Shown one piece after another: positions 40,358 through 48,124 of a stretch of DNA of 64,000 nt. Numbering within the stretch: position 1 is the stretch's first letter; the number at the start of each line of letters is the position of its first letter. The notes beneath the pieces were generated by a model. The model made no database searches, had not been told where the DNA came from, and saw only the letters and a program-made list of their open reading frames with translations. Source of the DNA: Nitrobacter winogradskyi Nb-255 (GTDB lineage Bacteria > Pseudomonadota > Alphaproteobacteria > Rhizobiales > Xanthobacteraceae); the NCBI RefSeq assembly GCF_000012725.1, contig NC_007406.1, positions 1,578,001 through 1,642,000 on the forward strand, written 5' to 3'. The translations under genes and the position numbers were made by a program.

Positions 40358-41484
40358 AGGGTCATATCCAGCAGCGCGGCAAAACCTCTTGGCGTCTCAA
40401 GTTCGATGCAGGGCGCGACGAAAAGACGGGAAAGCGCAATGTTCAGTTCGTTACATTCCGCGGCACCAAGCGCCAAGCGCAGACCAAACTGGCCGAGTTG
40501 ATCGCATCGGTTGCGCAGTCGAAATACATCGAACCAAGCAAGATCACGGTGGCGGACTATGTGCGTGGTCGAGTTGACCAGTGGGAAGACTCCGGCGACA
40601 TCAGCGCCCGGACGGCAGCAAGGTATCGTGAACTGACCGAAAATCAGATCGTCCCGCACCTCGGCGCGAAACTGATCCAGAAGCTCCGCACCGATGACAT
40701 CGAGGAATGGCACACCACACTGCGCAGCGGCGGCCGGGCGAAGGGCAAAGGCGGCTTGGCACCACGGACGATCGGCCACGCCCACAGGGTACTTGGCAAG
40801 GCAATGCGTGACGCGCTCCGCTTCGAAAAGATCACCAAGAACGTCACCGCTCTGCAGGCTGCTCCGAAGGTCGACGATGACGAAATGGCCATCGTGCAGG
40901 ACGTCCCTGCCCTAATCGACCGGCTGCGCCACCATCGGCTGTTCCCCTTGGCGATGATCGCCCTGTTTACAGGGATGCGGATCGGCGAGGTTCTGGCGCT
41001 CCGCTGGGGCCGGGTCGACCTTGATCGAAAGGTAATCGAGGTTCGCGAGGCAATCGAGGAAACCAAGGCTCACGGCATCCGAATCAAGCCTCCAAAGACA
41101 AAGGCGGGACGACGGGACGTCACCCTGCCCGACGTTCTGGTCGACGTGCTGCGCGACTATCGCAAAACCCATCTGGAACGACGGGTCGCGCTTGGCTTGG
41201 GCAAGTTGCCCGACGACGCGCTGCTATTCGCTGGGCCGGGCGGTTCCCTGCCCTCCCAGAAGTATTACAGCAAGGCGTGGAGCGATCTTGATGTCGGCGT
41301 GCCGTTCCATGGGCTGCGCCATACCCATGCGAGCCAGCTTATCGACGCCGGCGTGGATATCGTCACGATTTCCAAAAGGCTGGGCCACGCCAAGCCCGAT
41401 ATCACCTTGCGGATTTATGCCCACTTGTTCAGAAAGGACGACAGCAAGGCTGCGGCGGCGATCAATGCGGCTTTCAATGGTTAG
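40354..41484 (+). CDS. int: Tyrosine site-specific integrase of E1
   Basis: This 376-residue phage-type integrase has a core-binding domain (ARYRELTENQIVPHLG) and catalytic residues: R in TGMRIGEVLALRW, HxxR in HGLRHTHASQL, H in LGHAKPD, and the nucleophile Y in LRIYAHLF. It ends 71 bases before the intact tRNA-Ser, its target. It is intact, so E1 may still be excisable. Confidence 0.94.
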   Translation: MKGHIQQRGKTSWRLKFDAGRDEKTGKRNVQFVTFRGTKRQAQTKLAELIASVAQSKYIEPSKITVADYVRGRVDQWEDSGDISARTAARYRELTENQIVPHLGAKLIQKLRTDDIEEWHTTLRSGGRAKGKGGLAPRTIGHAHRVLGKAMRDALRFEKITKNVTALQAAPKVDDDEMAIVQDVPALIDRLRHHRLFPLAMIALFTGMRIGEVLALRWGRVDLDRKVIEVREAIEETKAHGIRIKPPKTKAGRRDVTLPDVLVDVLRDYRKTHLERRVALGLGKLPDDALLFAGPGGSLPSQKYYSKAWSDLDVGVPFHGLRHTHASQLIDAGVDIVTISKRLGHAKPDITLRIYAHLFRKDDSKAAAAINAAFNG

Positions 41485-41532
41485 GGTGCCAATCCGGTGC
41501 CAACTTCACAGTTTGTTCTTCCGGAGTTCCGC

Positions 41533-41671
41533 CTAAGTTATTGATTTCGCTACACGGAAGGGTGGCCGAGTGGTTTAAGGCACCGGTCTTGAAAACCGGC
41601 GTGCCCGCAAGGGTACCGTGGGTTCGAATCCCACCCCTTCCGCCAGAAACATAGTAAAATCAATGACTTAG
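41533..41671. repeat. Inverted repeats flanking tRNA-Ser
   Basis: CTAAGTTATTGATTT (41,533-41,547) and AAATCAATGACTTAG (41,657-41,671) are inverted copies with one mismatch. They lie 8 bases before and 11 bases after the tRNA gene. They may be integrase arm-type sites or part of an ancestral att. Confidence 0.5.
41556..41645 (+). tRNA. tRNA-Ser(UGA), attR of E1
   Basis: A 90-base cloverleaf with encoded CCA. The acceptor stem is GGAAGGG / CCCTTCC with discriminator G. The anticodon loop is CTTGAAA with anticodon UGA, and the long class II variable arm is GTGCCCGCAAGGGTAC. The T loop is TTCGAAT. Its 5' half was supplied by E1, so its promoter must lie in E1 DNA. There is no other tRNA in the window. 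Confidence 0.95.
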
Positions 41672-41711
41672 TTCTGAAGTCGGCGCCCAACGCACAAACC
41701 GACGTACAACG

Positions 41712-41740
41712 AAAAAGCCCGCCAGCGTGAACCGGCGGGC
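41712..41740 (-). terminator. Rho-independent terminator
   Basis: A 7-bp perfect stem GCCCGCC / GGCGGGC with a 10-base loop, followed on the minus strand by TTTTT. It ends the minus-strand gene pair whose last stop is at 41,748. Confidence 0.75.
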
Positions 41741-41747
41741 CTTTGCC

Positions 41748-41987
41748 TTATGGATTCGCAAGCCGGCCGATGGCCATGCCGGCTCGGTGCTGACACTTAT
41801 CAAGTGCCAGCGCGTGATCTCTCATCACCAACACCAGCCGGTGAAGGCCGGGACACTCATTTTCAATGTCCGGCGCGGACAGCAATAGCGCGATCAGGTC
41901 GCAATATTCCAAGATCGAGTTGAGATGGTCATCCATACCGTTAAGGCCGCTCTGCGCCTCTTGGATCAATTCAGGGGTAGTGTTCAT
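41748..41987 (-). CDS. Small hypothetical protein
   Basis: This 79-residue helical acidic protein (MNTTPELIQEAQSGLNGMDD) ends just before a terminator. It follows the next gene by 6 bases, in one transcript with it. Central hydrophobic helix LIALLLSAPDI. No family recognised. Confidence 0.55.
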   Translation of the reverse strand: MNTTPELIQEAQSGLNGMDDHLNSILEYCDLIALLLSAPDIENECPGLHRLVLVMRDHALALDKCQHRAGMAIGRLANP

Positions 41988-41993
41988 TGCGCC

Positions 41994-42473
41994 CTACCCC
42001 ATCACCGTGTGCTGCCAGTCCCGCTGGCCAATCTGCTCAAGCAGGCCTTCAAAGTCGGCAATGCCGCTTTCAGCGGCGTCCTGCTCGCGATCGTCGGCTG
42101 CGCCCACTGCCCAGAGCCTCTGATCAACCCCTGCTGAGACCTCGTGAGGGTTCGCGCTGCCGAGGGACGGCTCACCGTCGACATCCCCGGCCCCGTCTAG
42201 CTCGTTATCGTCACAGGGAATGTCGTCCACAGCCGCCTCAAGCTCGTGCATGGTGTAGCCGTCGCTGGCATCAAGGAAGGCGATCAGCCGCTCGATTTCG
42301 GCGGATGCCATTTCCCGTAGCTCACGGACTCGCTGGCGCGTTTTCTCTGCTCGCCGCTGTTGGGCAGCGAGTTGGCGCAAACGCTCACCAGCGGCTCGCT
42401 GTGGCAGTTCTATGATGGTTTGTGCAGACGTGTTTGTGGGTGGCGTGCTAAGCACGCTTTCAGCCTGAGCCAT
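41994..42473 (-). CDS. Hypothetical coiled-coil protein
   Basis: This 159-residue protein is from the ATG giving MAQAESVLSTPPTN. It has a coiled coil of charged residues (RLRQLAAQQRRAEKTRQRVR), then an acidic region and a C-terminus FEGLLEQIGQRDW. It lies behind a strong promoter-like site shared with the RHH gene. It is likely an accessory gene of E2; function unknown. Confidence 0.55.
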   Translation of the reverse strand: MAQAESVLSTPPTNTSAQTIIELPQRAAGERLRQLAAQQRRAEKTRQRVRELREMASAEIERLIAFLDASDGYTMHELEAAVDDIPCDDNELDGAGDVDGEPSLGSANPHEVSAGVDQRLWAVGAADDREQDAAESGIADFEGLLEQIGQRDWQHTVMG

Positions 42474-42544
42474 GGTCCCAAATCCTTGGTTCGGGTTAGG
42501 GCCGTCAGGGTGGTTACCGACACCTTGGCGGCCCGATTGCTTTC

Positions 42545-42596
42545 GTGTGCAATTGAATGCATAATGCACCAACTGGTTTGAATGTCAACTGCACAC
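42545..42596. promoter_or_regulatory. Divergent promoter with operator-like inverted repeat
   Basis: GTGTGCAATTGA (42,545-42,556) is repeated inverted at 42,585-42,596 with one mismatch. On the minus strand TTGACA (42,588-42,583) and ATTATG (42,565-42,560) are 17 bases apart and would drive the gene at 42,473. The adjacent ribbon-helix-helix protein is the likely repressor. Confidence 0.55.
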
Positions 42597-42607
42597 AAAA
42601 GCACTCA

Positions 42608-42760
42608 ATGGCAAAAACTTCCGCAATCTCCGTTCGAGTCCCGGACAACGTGAAGGCTGCGGCTGAAAAGGCCGCAGCCGCCGACAGCCGTTCGCTAGCC
42701 TCGCTTGTGGAAAAGGTACTTACAGAATTTCTTAAAAAGAACGGCTACTTAAGCCAATAA
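42608..42760 (+). CDS. Ribbon-helix-helix DNA-binding protein
   Basis: This 50-residue protein begins MAKTSAISVRVPDNVKAAAE and continues SRSLASLVEKVLTEFLKK. This is the strand-helix-helix plan of Arc/CopG-type repressors and antitoxins. No toxin-like gene follows directly. It reads away from the coiled-coil gene, with an inverted repeat between them as a probable operator. It may control its own transcript and the divergent gene. Confidence 0.75.
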   Translation: MAKTSAISVRVPDNVKAAAEKAAAADSRSLASLVEKVLTEFLKKNGYLSQ

Positions 42761-42949
42761 CCTTCACGTAATCTCGCGGGCCGCCGGCGGTTGAGACTAG
42801 GATACCGCCTCGATTTTCGTTATCCGCTTCGGCGTTCTGGTTGGCCCGGCCAAGAGCCGCAGAGCGTTCGGATATGTGATTGCGCGCTAGACTTTAGTTG
42901 CCCTCGCCCCCTAGTTGCGGTTTTATGGCGGCAAAATGGGGGCGGAATC

Positions 42950-43321
42950 ATGAAGATCAGAACAGTGCTACTGTGCGCCGCGCTCGGCGGTTGCGCATCT
43001 TCCTCAAATGAGATCACGGCGGCTTACGTCTCGCCGGTCATGTACCAAGGCTATACATGTCAGCAACTCGCATTAGAGGCTCAAGGTGTTTCAGCGCGAG
43101 CCGCTGCACTGTCCGGTGCGCAGGATAAGCAGCGCACCAACGATGCGGTCGCGACGACGGCGGCTGTTATTATTTTCTGGCCCGCAGCTTTCCTCGTTGG
43201 CGGCGACAAGCAAACGGCCGCTGAGCTGGGGCAGATGAAGGGCCAAATGAACGCCATCGAACAAGCGTCGATCGCCAAAAAATGCGGGATCGAGTTTCAT
43301 CGCGGCCCGTCACGGTCCTAA
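42950..43321 (+). CDS. Small lipoprotein of unknown function
   Basis: This 123-residue protein has a signal sequence MKIRTVLLCAALGGC with lipobox LGGC, so it is probably anchored in a membrane by the Cys. A hydrophobic segment TTAAVIIFWPAAFLVGG follows near residue 70. The pattern YTCQQLALEAQGVSARA and a Gln/Ala-rich end resemble small lipoproteins seen in prophages and islands, but no role can be assigned. Confidence 0.7.
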   Translation: MKIRTVLLCAALGGCASSSNEITAAYVSPVMYQGYTCQQLALEAQGVSARAAALSGAQDKQRTNDAVATTAAVIIFWPAAFLVGGDKQTAAELGQMKGQMNAIEQASIAKKCGIEFHRGPSRS

Positions 43322-43337
43322 CCAAGATACCGCGTAA

Positions 43338-43817
43338 ATGATCTCTGCCCTCTTTGAGACAGCCGCCGCTCGGGACGATCCCTACGACAGCCGGCTTCGC
43401 TGGGTCCTTTCACCCATCACGCGAAGGCGACGATTCAAGAGATTTGTCTTTCGCGGTTACCATCATGCCCTTCCCCGAGCTCTTGGCATAACCTTCACGC
43501 TGCCGGGATTTGTGCGAACAGTCGCTCGCCTCGGACTCATCGTCGCGATTGCCTTAACCCCGTATTGGAGCGATTGGCTGGTAAAAGGGGAAGTCTCGCC
43601 TCAGAGGGCCGGTTGGGCCAGTGCGGTTATCGTTTTTCTTCTGATCGCTAAGCATTTGCTTGATGAATTTGGTACCACAAGAGCGGCGGCAGCGCGTCAA
43701 CGCCGGCTTCTGCAACAATGTGCGACAAGGCAAACAGTGATAAATCGCGACCTATTTAAAGCGATGCCGCCGCGAATATCGATCGTGTCCGCCGTCAGGG
43801 CTCTTGAGACAGTTTAG
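43338..43817 (+). CDS. Hypothetical membrane protein, 3' end replaced by IS
   Basis: This 159-residue protein has two membrane segments (FVRTVARLGLIVAIALTPYW and ASAVIVFLLIAKHLL) and a basic C-terminal part. The last five codons (LETV and stop) lie in the IS end that begins at 43,804, so the original C-terminus is missing. It starts 16 bases after the lipoprotein gene. No family recognised. Confidence 0.55.
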   Translation: MISALFETAAARDDPYDSRLRWVLSPITRRRRFKRFVFRGYHHALPRALGITFTLPGFVRTVARLGLIVAIALTPYWSDWLVKGEVSPQRAGWASAVIVFLLIAKHLLDEFGTTRAAAARQRRLLQQCATRQTVINRDLFKAMPPRISIVSAVRALETV

Positions 43818-43870
43818 GAGTTTTCGGGAAGGGAGGATTTCTGGATCATCGCAGCCAATTTGGAGCGCAG

Positions 43871-44245
43871 ATGAGACAGAAATCCGGGCCGGAGAAAGCA
43901 CCGGCAGAGCAGGTCGTGAAGGACATCCGCCGGGCAACGCGCCGGCAGTTCTCGGCTGAAGAGAAGATCCGCATCGTGCTGGAAGGCGTGCGCGGCGAGG
44001 AGAGCATCGCCGAGCTGTGTCGGCGCGAGGGGATCGCCTCGTCGATGTATTACGGCTGGTCGAAGGAGTTCCTCGACGCCGGCAAGCGCCGTCTCGCTGG
44101 TGACACGGCCCGCGCCGCGACGTCGGACGAGGTGAAAGAGCTGCGCCGTGAGGCGCAGGCCCTGAAGGAGGCCGTGGCCGATCTCACCCTGGAAAACCGC
44201 CTGCTGAAAAAAAGCATGCTCGCGGATGGGGAGGACGACACATGA
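43871..44245 (+). CDS. IS3-family transposase OrfA
   Basis: This 124-residue protein has a helix-turn-helix of the HTH_8 type (IAELCRREGIASSMYYGWSK) and a C-terminal leucine-zipper-like helix (ALKEAVADLTLENRLLKKSM). It binds the IS ends. Its stop overlaps the OrfB start by 4 bases. Confidence 0.88.
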   Translation: MRQKSGPEKAPAEQVVKDIRRATRRQFSAEEKIRIVLEGVRGEESIAELCRREGIASSMYYGWSKEFLDAGKRRLAGDTARAATSDEVKELRREAQALKEAVADLTLENRLLKKSMLADGEDDT

Positions 44246-45222
44246 GGTATCCTGCATCCGAAAAGGCCGAGATCATTCGCCTGGTCGAGGCCTCGCATCT
44301 GCCGGCACGGCGAACCCTGGACAAGCTCGGCATCCCGCGCGCCACGTTCTATCGCTGGTACGATCGCTATCTCACCGGTGGGATCGAGGCTCTGGCCGAT
44401 CATCGCTCGCGGCCGGATCGTGTCTGGAACCGGATTCCTGACCCAATCCGGGCCGAGATCGTCGAGCTGGCGCTGCGCGAAACGGAGCTGAGCCCGCGCG
44501 AGCTGGCGGTGCGCTTCACCGACGAGAAGCGCTACTTTGTCTCGGAGGCGTCGGTATATCGGCTGCTGAAGGCTCATGATCTCATCACCAGCCCAGCCTA
44601 TATCGTCATCAAGGCGGCGTCTGAGTTCAAGGACAAGACGACAGCGCCCAACCAGCTCTGGCAAACCGACTTCACCTACCTGAAGATCACGGGTTGGGGC
44701 TGGTATTATCTCTCGACCGTGCTCGACGACTTCTCCCGCTTCATCGTCGCCTGGAAGCTCTGCGCCACGATGCGGGCGGATGACGTCACCGCCACGCTCG
44801 ATCTGGCTCTGGCGGCATCGGGGCTCGACCAGATCGCGGTCGCGCATCGGCCGAGGCTGTTGAGCGACAACGGCGCCTCATACATCTCGGCCGAACTCGC
44901 TACCTGGCTCGACGGCAAGGGCATGAAACACGTTCGCGGCGCGCCGTATCATCCCCAGACGCAGGGCAAGATCGAGCGCTGGCATCAGACCCTGAAGAAC
45001 CGCATCCTGCTGGAAAACTACTATCTGCCCGGCGACCTTGAACGGCAGGTCGCGGCCTTCGTCGAGCACTACAATCACGGCCGCTATCACGAGAGCATCG
45101 ATAATCTCACGCCCGCTGACGTCTACTTCGGCCGCGGGCAGACCATCCTCACCGAACGCGAAAGGATCAAACGCCAGACCATCCACCAAAGACGCTTGCA
45201 GCATCACCTGCAGGCCGCCTAA
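44242..45222 (+). CDS. IS3-family transposase OrfB (DDE integrase core)
   Basis: This 326-residue transposase has an N-terminal HTH (RRTLDKLGIPRATFYRWYDR). The catalytic DDE residues lie in QTDFTYLK, LLSDNGASY and GKIERWHQTLK. It is intact, so the IS may be active. It starts with its own ATG (ATGA overlap) rather than depending only on frameshifting. Confidence 0.9.
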   Translation: MRYPASEKAEIIRLVEASHLPARRTLDKLGIPRATFYRWYDRYLTGGIEALADHRSRPDRVWNRIPDPIRAEIVELALRETELSPRELAVRFTDEKRYFVSEASVYRLLKAHDLITSPAYIVIKAASEFKDKTTAPNQLWQTDFTYLKITGWGWYYLSTVLDDFSRFIVAWKLCATMRADDVTATLDLALAASGLDQIAVAHRPRLLSDNGASYISAELATWLDGKGMKHVRGAPYHPQTQGKIERWHQTLKNRILLENYYLPGDLERQVAAFVEHYNHGRYHESIDNLTPADVYFGRGQTILTERERIKRQTIHQRRLQHHLQAA

Positions 45223-45277
45223 CCTCAAACCCAGATGAGCCAGAACCTCCGTTCCCGTGACCCCGGAACAGTCTCAA

Positions 45278-46486
45278 TTCATCTGACGACGGACATGCTT
45301 TGATGTCGTCTTTGAGAGCAGCAAAGGCGGCATCGTCCAGGAACGAAATGGACGATCGCATGAAGACAAGCTTTTGCGGGTCTTCGCTGATGCCGCGATA
45401 CTGCATGAAGGCGTTGACGCGCTTCACGAACCCGGCGTGACCCTCACGAGCGATGATCAAAACATCTGTTGGCACGCCCGGGAGTTTAGCGCCGTGCCAA
45501 TCTGGCAGTCCGAATGCAAGGTGAAGGCACCAGTCGAAACCGAGAAAGGATTTGCCACTGCCCCAGCGCCCATAGAGCAGACCGACGCTACGTTCTGGAA
45601 TCCAGCCGTCCATCAAGTATTCGGCGGGCGGCAACGTCTTGAGATCGGAGAATGTCTCAAACTTGAAGCGCGAAGCGGGGCCTTCGGCAGCCGGTGCATC
45701 GCGAAGCAGATCGGCAAGCTCGTCTGCGGTCCCGCCTGCCTCGATCCAGTCCGAAACGTCGCCTTTGTCAGGGAGGCCCGGCAGCCGCACCACTCGGACT
45801 GATCGCGCGACTTTTTGCAGCGTCTCGACAACCTGCTTTGCGTGCCGCTCGCCCGCCTCGTCATTGTCGGGCAGGACGTACACGTTCCGGTCCTTGAACC
45901 ACTTGGCAAGCTCTGGCGCGAATTTCTCCGCGCCAGCTGAGTTTGTCGTAGCGATGCAACCGAGCGCCGCCAGATTGTCGGCGTCTTTCTCGCCCTCGAC
46001 AATCATTATATCCATCACTCCATCGCGCGCCGCCTGAACCATTTCAGGAAGACGGTATGGGACCTTCAGCCCCTTAGGGGCACCGTTCACCCACGCCTGA
46101 CCGTTCCAATGGGACTGATAGAACTGCTTTTCGGAAGTGCGCTTAACCCGCAGGTAGGGCGTGCCGTCCTCGAGTCGGTAGACGTACTCGGCCGGCGGTG
46201 TGGATACGCGCTCCTGCATCCGCCTAATCGGATCAACGCCGTTCTTTTTCTGAGGCTCCCAGCGAAGCCCTAGCTTGTCTCTCACATAGTCCTTGCAGGT
46301 GATTGGATTATCACCCGCAAAGCTGTGCACGACGAAGCCGTCGGGCGCAGTCGGGTCAACTTTGATGCTAAGTGACCGGTCCTTAGTCGAGTGGTTCGGT
46401 CCTGGAGCCAATACTGCTCTGCCGGAAATTTCGCCGCCTAGCGCAAGCGCAATTTCCCGAGTGGTGAAATTGAGCGTCATGCGCAT
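45278..46486 (-). pseudogene. TOPRIM/AAA primase-helicase, 3' end lost at IS
   Basis: The surviving 403 residues have a TOPRIM domain (IMIVEGEKDADNLAALG and VLPDNDEAGERHA) and a RepA-like ATPase with Walker A LYGRWGSGKSFLGFDW. The frame runs into the IS at 45,277 and reads on to 45,167 as unrelated residues. The rest of the ATPase domain is not present beyond the IS. It is the replication gene of E2 and is probably dead. Confidence 0.85.
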
Positions 46487-46740
46487 AGCACCGCGTTGAG
46501 CCTAACCGCTTCCGCAACGGCAGCAATTTTCGCAGCTTCCATAGTTTCAAAGCCGCGCTGAATGCCGGCACTGCCGCCCGATTTCGATTCATGAACGACG
46601 GCAAAACCGGCTGGCGTCTGCACTTCGTTGCCGTCGATGTAACTGCATTCGAAAAACTCGGTTGCGTAGACCTCGCCGTTAGCAGGGTCCGGGCGATATT
46701 TTTCCTTCGCGGAAGGTCTCTTGAAAGGAAGCACCTTCAT
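46477..46740 (-). CDS. Small hypothetical protein
   Basis: This 87-residue protein has MKVLPFKRPSAKEKYRPDP and a C-terminal helix ETMEAAKIAAVAEAVRLNAV. It overlaps the primase remnant by 10 bases and the next gene by 4, and is probably in one operon with AlpA. No family recognised. Confidence 0.55.
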   Translation of the reverse strand: MKVLPFKRPSAKEKYRPDPANGEVYATEFFECSYIDGNEVQTPAGFAVVHESKSGGSAGIQRGFETMEAAKIAAVAEAVRLNAVLCA

Positions 46741-46925
46741 GCAGCGCCCCCCATGTCGAGGTTATTCGAAACGCGCCACCGGATTTCCGTTTCGATTGCT
46801 TCCTCGGCTTTGCGAAGAGCGTTCGCCACCATCTTCATTTCACCGATGGAATATTCATTGTGCGGGGCTGAGACCGTGCTGCCGATCGTGTCGATTTGGC
46901 AGAAGATTGGTTTGATGCGTTCCAT
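46737..46925 (-). CDS. Small hypothetical protein
   Basis: This 62-residue helical protein (MERIKPIFCQIDTIGSTVS, then MKMVANALRKAEEAIETEI) overlaps the downstream gene by 4 bases. A GTG one codon before the ATG is possible. Its closeness to replication genes suggests an element function, but none can be named. Confidence 0.5.
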   Translation of the reverse strand: MERIKPIFCQIDTIGSTVSAPHNEYSIGEMKMVANALRKAEEAIETEIRWRVSNNLDMGGAA

Positions 46926-47111
46926 CACCTGCAGCCCTCCCCGAACACGAGAGGAGCAACCACCGCAGCCATCACGGCGCTGATCGCGCAGCGACGGGTC
47001 AATGATGCTACTTGAAGCGAACGAACTGAACGGCTATCTTCCGAACTGATCCCGCTACCCAGCAGATCAATATTCGGAAAGCCTCGTGCCCCCAGCGCGG
47101 GGTTTTTCTTT

Positions 47112-47390
47112 TCAGGCTGCATCGGCGGTGACCTCCATGGGTTTCCACTCGCCGCGCTGCCAAGCTGCAACTTCATCCTCCCACCAAACGACGGCCTGTC
47201 CGTTCGGGTCGAGCCGGTGGCTTTGTGGGAAAGCCTTCTCCTTCATTTTTCGGTAAAGAGTGGGGACAGACCAACCCGTGGCGTCCAAGACGCGGGGGCG
47301 GCGAATTGCCTTGCGTAGTACAGACGGTGCGGGCCGTGACTGCTGAGTAGGAGCAGGTGCCGCCGCAGACGCTAGAAGCTCTGGCTTCAT
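47112..47390 (-). CDS. AlpA-family regulator
   Basis: This 92-residue protein has the AlpA-type domain: VLDATGWSVPTLYRKMKEKA, FPQSHRLDPNGQAVVWWEDE and VAAWQRGEW. AlpA proteins activate excision or replication genes of P4-like satellites and islands. It lies upstream of the primase remnant. On the plus strand, a CCCC/GGGG hairpin followed by TTTTTCTTTT (47,089-47,112) borders its 3' end. Confidence 0.83.
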   Translation of the reverse strand: MKPELLASAAAPAPTQQSRPAPSVLRKAIRRPRVLDATGWSVPTLYRKMKEKAFPQSHRLDPNGQAVVWWEDEVAAWQRGEWKPMEVTADAA

Positions 47391-47527
47391 CTAGGTGCCT
47401 CCTGCGTTCTCAGGACCATCCTTAAGAACGCGGGTACCTAGTTATGCCGACCGGATTACGTACTGAATCGAAATGGCACCACAACAACTGCGGCGCACGA
47501 TTTCGTAGCAAGCAAATGGCACAAAAA

Positions 47528-48124
47528 TTATTTGGCTCGTTTTTGTGGATTCCGATTGGATTTGAATGGGATCACGTTGGCACCCAATGAGGCTAGTTGC
47601 GCCGCCCTTTCAGCCTCTTGTCGCCGCTGGATTAGTCCAATCCTGCGAATGTGCGTCTTGTCGGGAATGCTTTTGTCCAGCCATCCATTTTTGACGGCCC
47701 ATCGCACATGATCCGACTGCCTCTTTTCCGGCCTCGTCTCAATCATGGCGACGACTACGGAATAACCCGGATCAAAGTGCCATTTCTCATATGACCCCTT
47801 CTTGCGGCCCGGCCGGTTTAGCTCAGCTAGTTTCGCGTCGAGGGCCTCGCATCGCTCAGTCGCATCAGCTAGGCTGTTGGCCAGCTCGGCAGCCTTAAAA
47901 AGCAATGGGAGCACGGCCTCGGTGGCTGCCGCGCCCTTAAGATCGCCTGCAATCTCCCTCGCGGCGTACCAGCCCATATTGAACATCACCTTGTCAGCAA
48001 GAATGCGCTCTATTCTAATCTGGTTTGCTAGTGACTCCGCGCTTAGGCGTCCGCTGGCGGTGATGTAGTCGTTGAAATTTCGTAATGCGCCCAAAAGCGA
48101 CATTAGCCGCACATCAGCCGTCAT
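47528..48124 (-). CDS. Hypothetical protein
   Basis: This 198-residue helical protein (MTADVRLMSLLGALRNFNDY) has a basic middle part NRPGRKKGSYEKWHFDPGY and ends RNPQKRAK. It overlaps the integrase stop by 4 bases, so it is co-expressed with the integrase. Similar genes next to P4-type integrases are known but without function. Confidence 0.55.
   Translation of the reverse strand: MTADVRLMSLLGALRNFNDYITASGRLSAESLANQIRIERILADKVMFNMGWYAAREIAGDLKGAAATEAVLPLLFKAAELANSLADATERCEALDAKLAELNRPGRKKGSYEKWHFDPGYSVVVAMIETRPEKRQSDHVRWAVKNGWLDKSIPDKTHIRRIGLIQRRQEAERAAQLASLGANVIPFKSNRNPQKRAK

Larger units (their letters stand above)
22628..41595. mobile_element. Integrative element E1 with capsid module, in tRNA-Ser
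   Basis: The boundaries are a 41-bp direct repeat of the 5' half of tRNA-Ser at 22,628-22,668 and 41,555-41,595, with one internal mismatch. Between them lie a tyrosine integrase next to the intact tRNA, HTH regulators and a RepB-type primase/AAA helicase. The virion genes are portal, protease, capsid, connectors, HNH, terminase and tape measure, all on the minus strand. No tail-tube, tail-fibre adhesin beyond one Gly-rich protein, baseplate, holin or endolysin gene is recognisable. The length (19 kb) is half that of a usual siphovirus prophage. It may be a capsid-encoding satellite or a reduced prophage. Confidence 0.85.
43804..45277. mobile_element. IS3-family insertion sequence
   Basis: It has terminal inverted repeats TTGAGACAGTTTAGG at the left and its imperfect inverse ending CAGTCTCAA at the right. 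Inside are an orfA/orfB transposase pair. No short direct repeat is found at the ends (GGCTC on the left, TTCAT on the right). This suggests a deletion next to the IS after insertion. Confidence 0.85.

Noticed and set aside
22628-41595. E1 as a complete active siphovirus prophage
   Set aside because: No tail-tube, baseplate, holin or endolysin gene could be recognised, and the length is too short.
43790-45290. Target-site duplication of the IS
   Set aside because: Flanks GGGCTC and TTCATC do not match at any length from 3 to 5 with either placement of the ends.
46925-47176. 83-codon frame between AlpA and the small gene at 46,925
   Set aside because: It crosses the hairpin at 47,089 and the AlpA gene end, and has no ribosome site at a sensible start.
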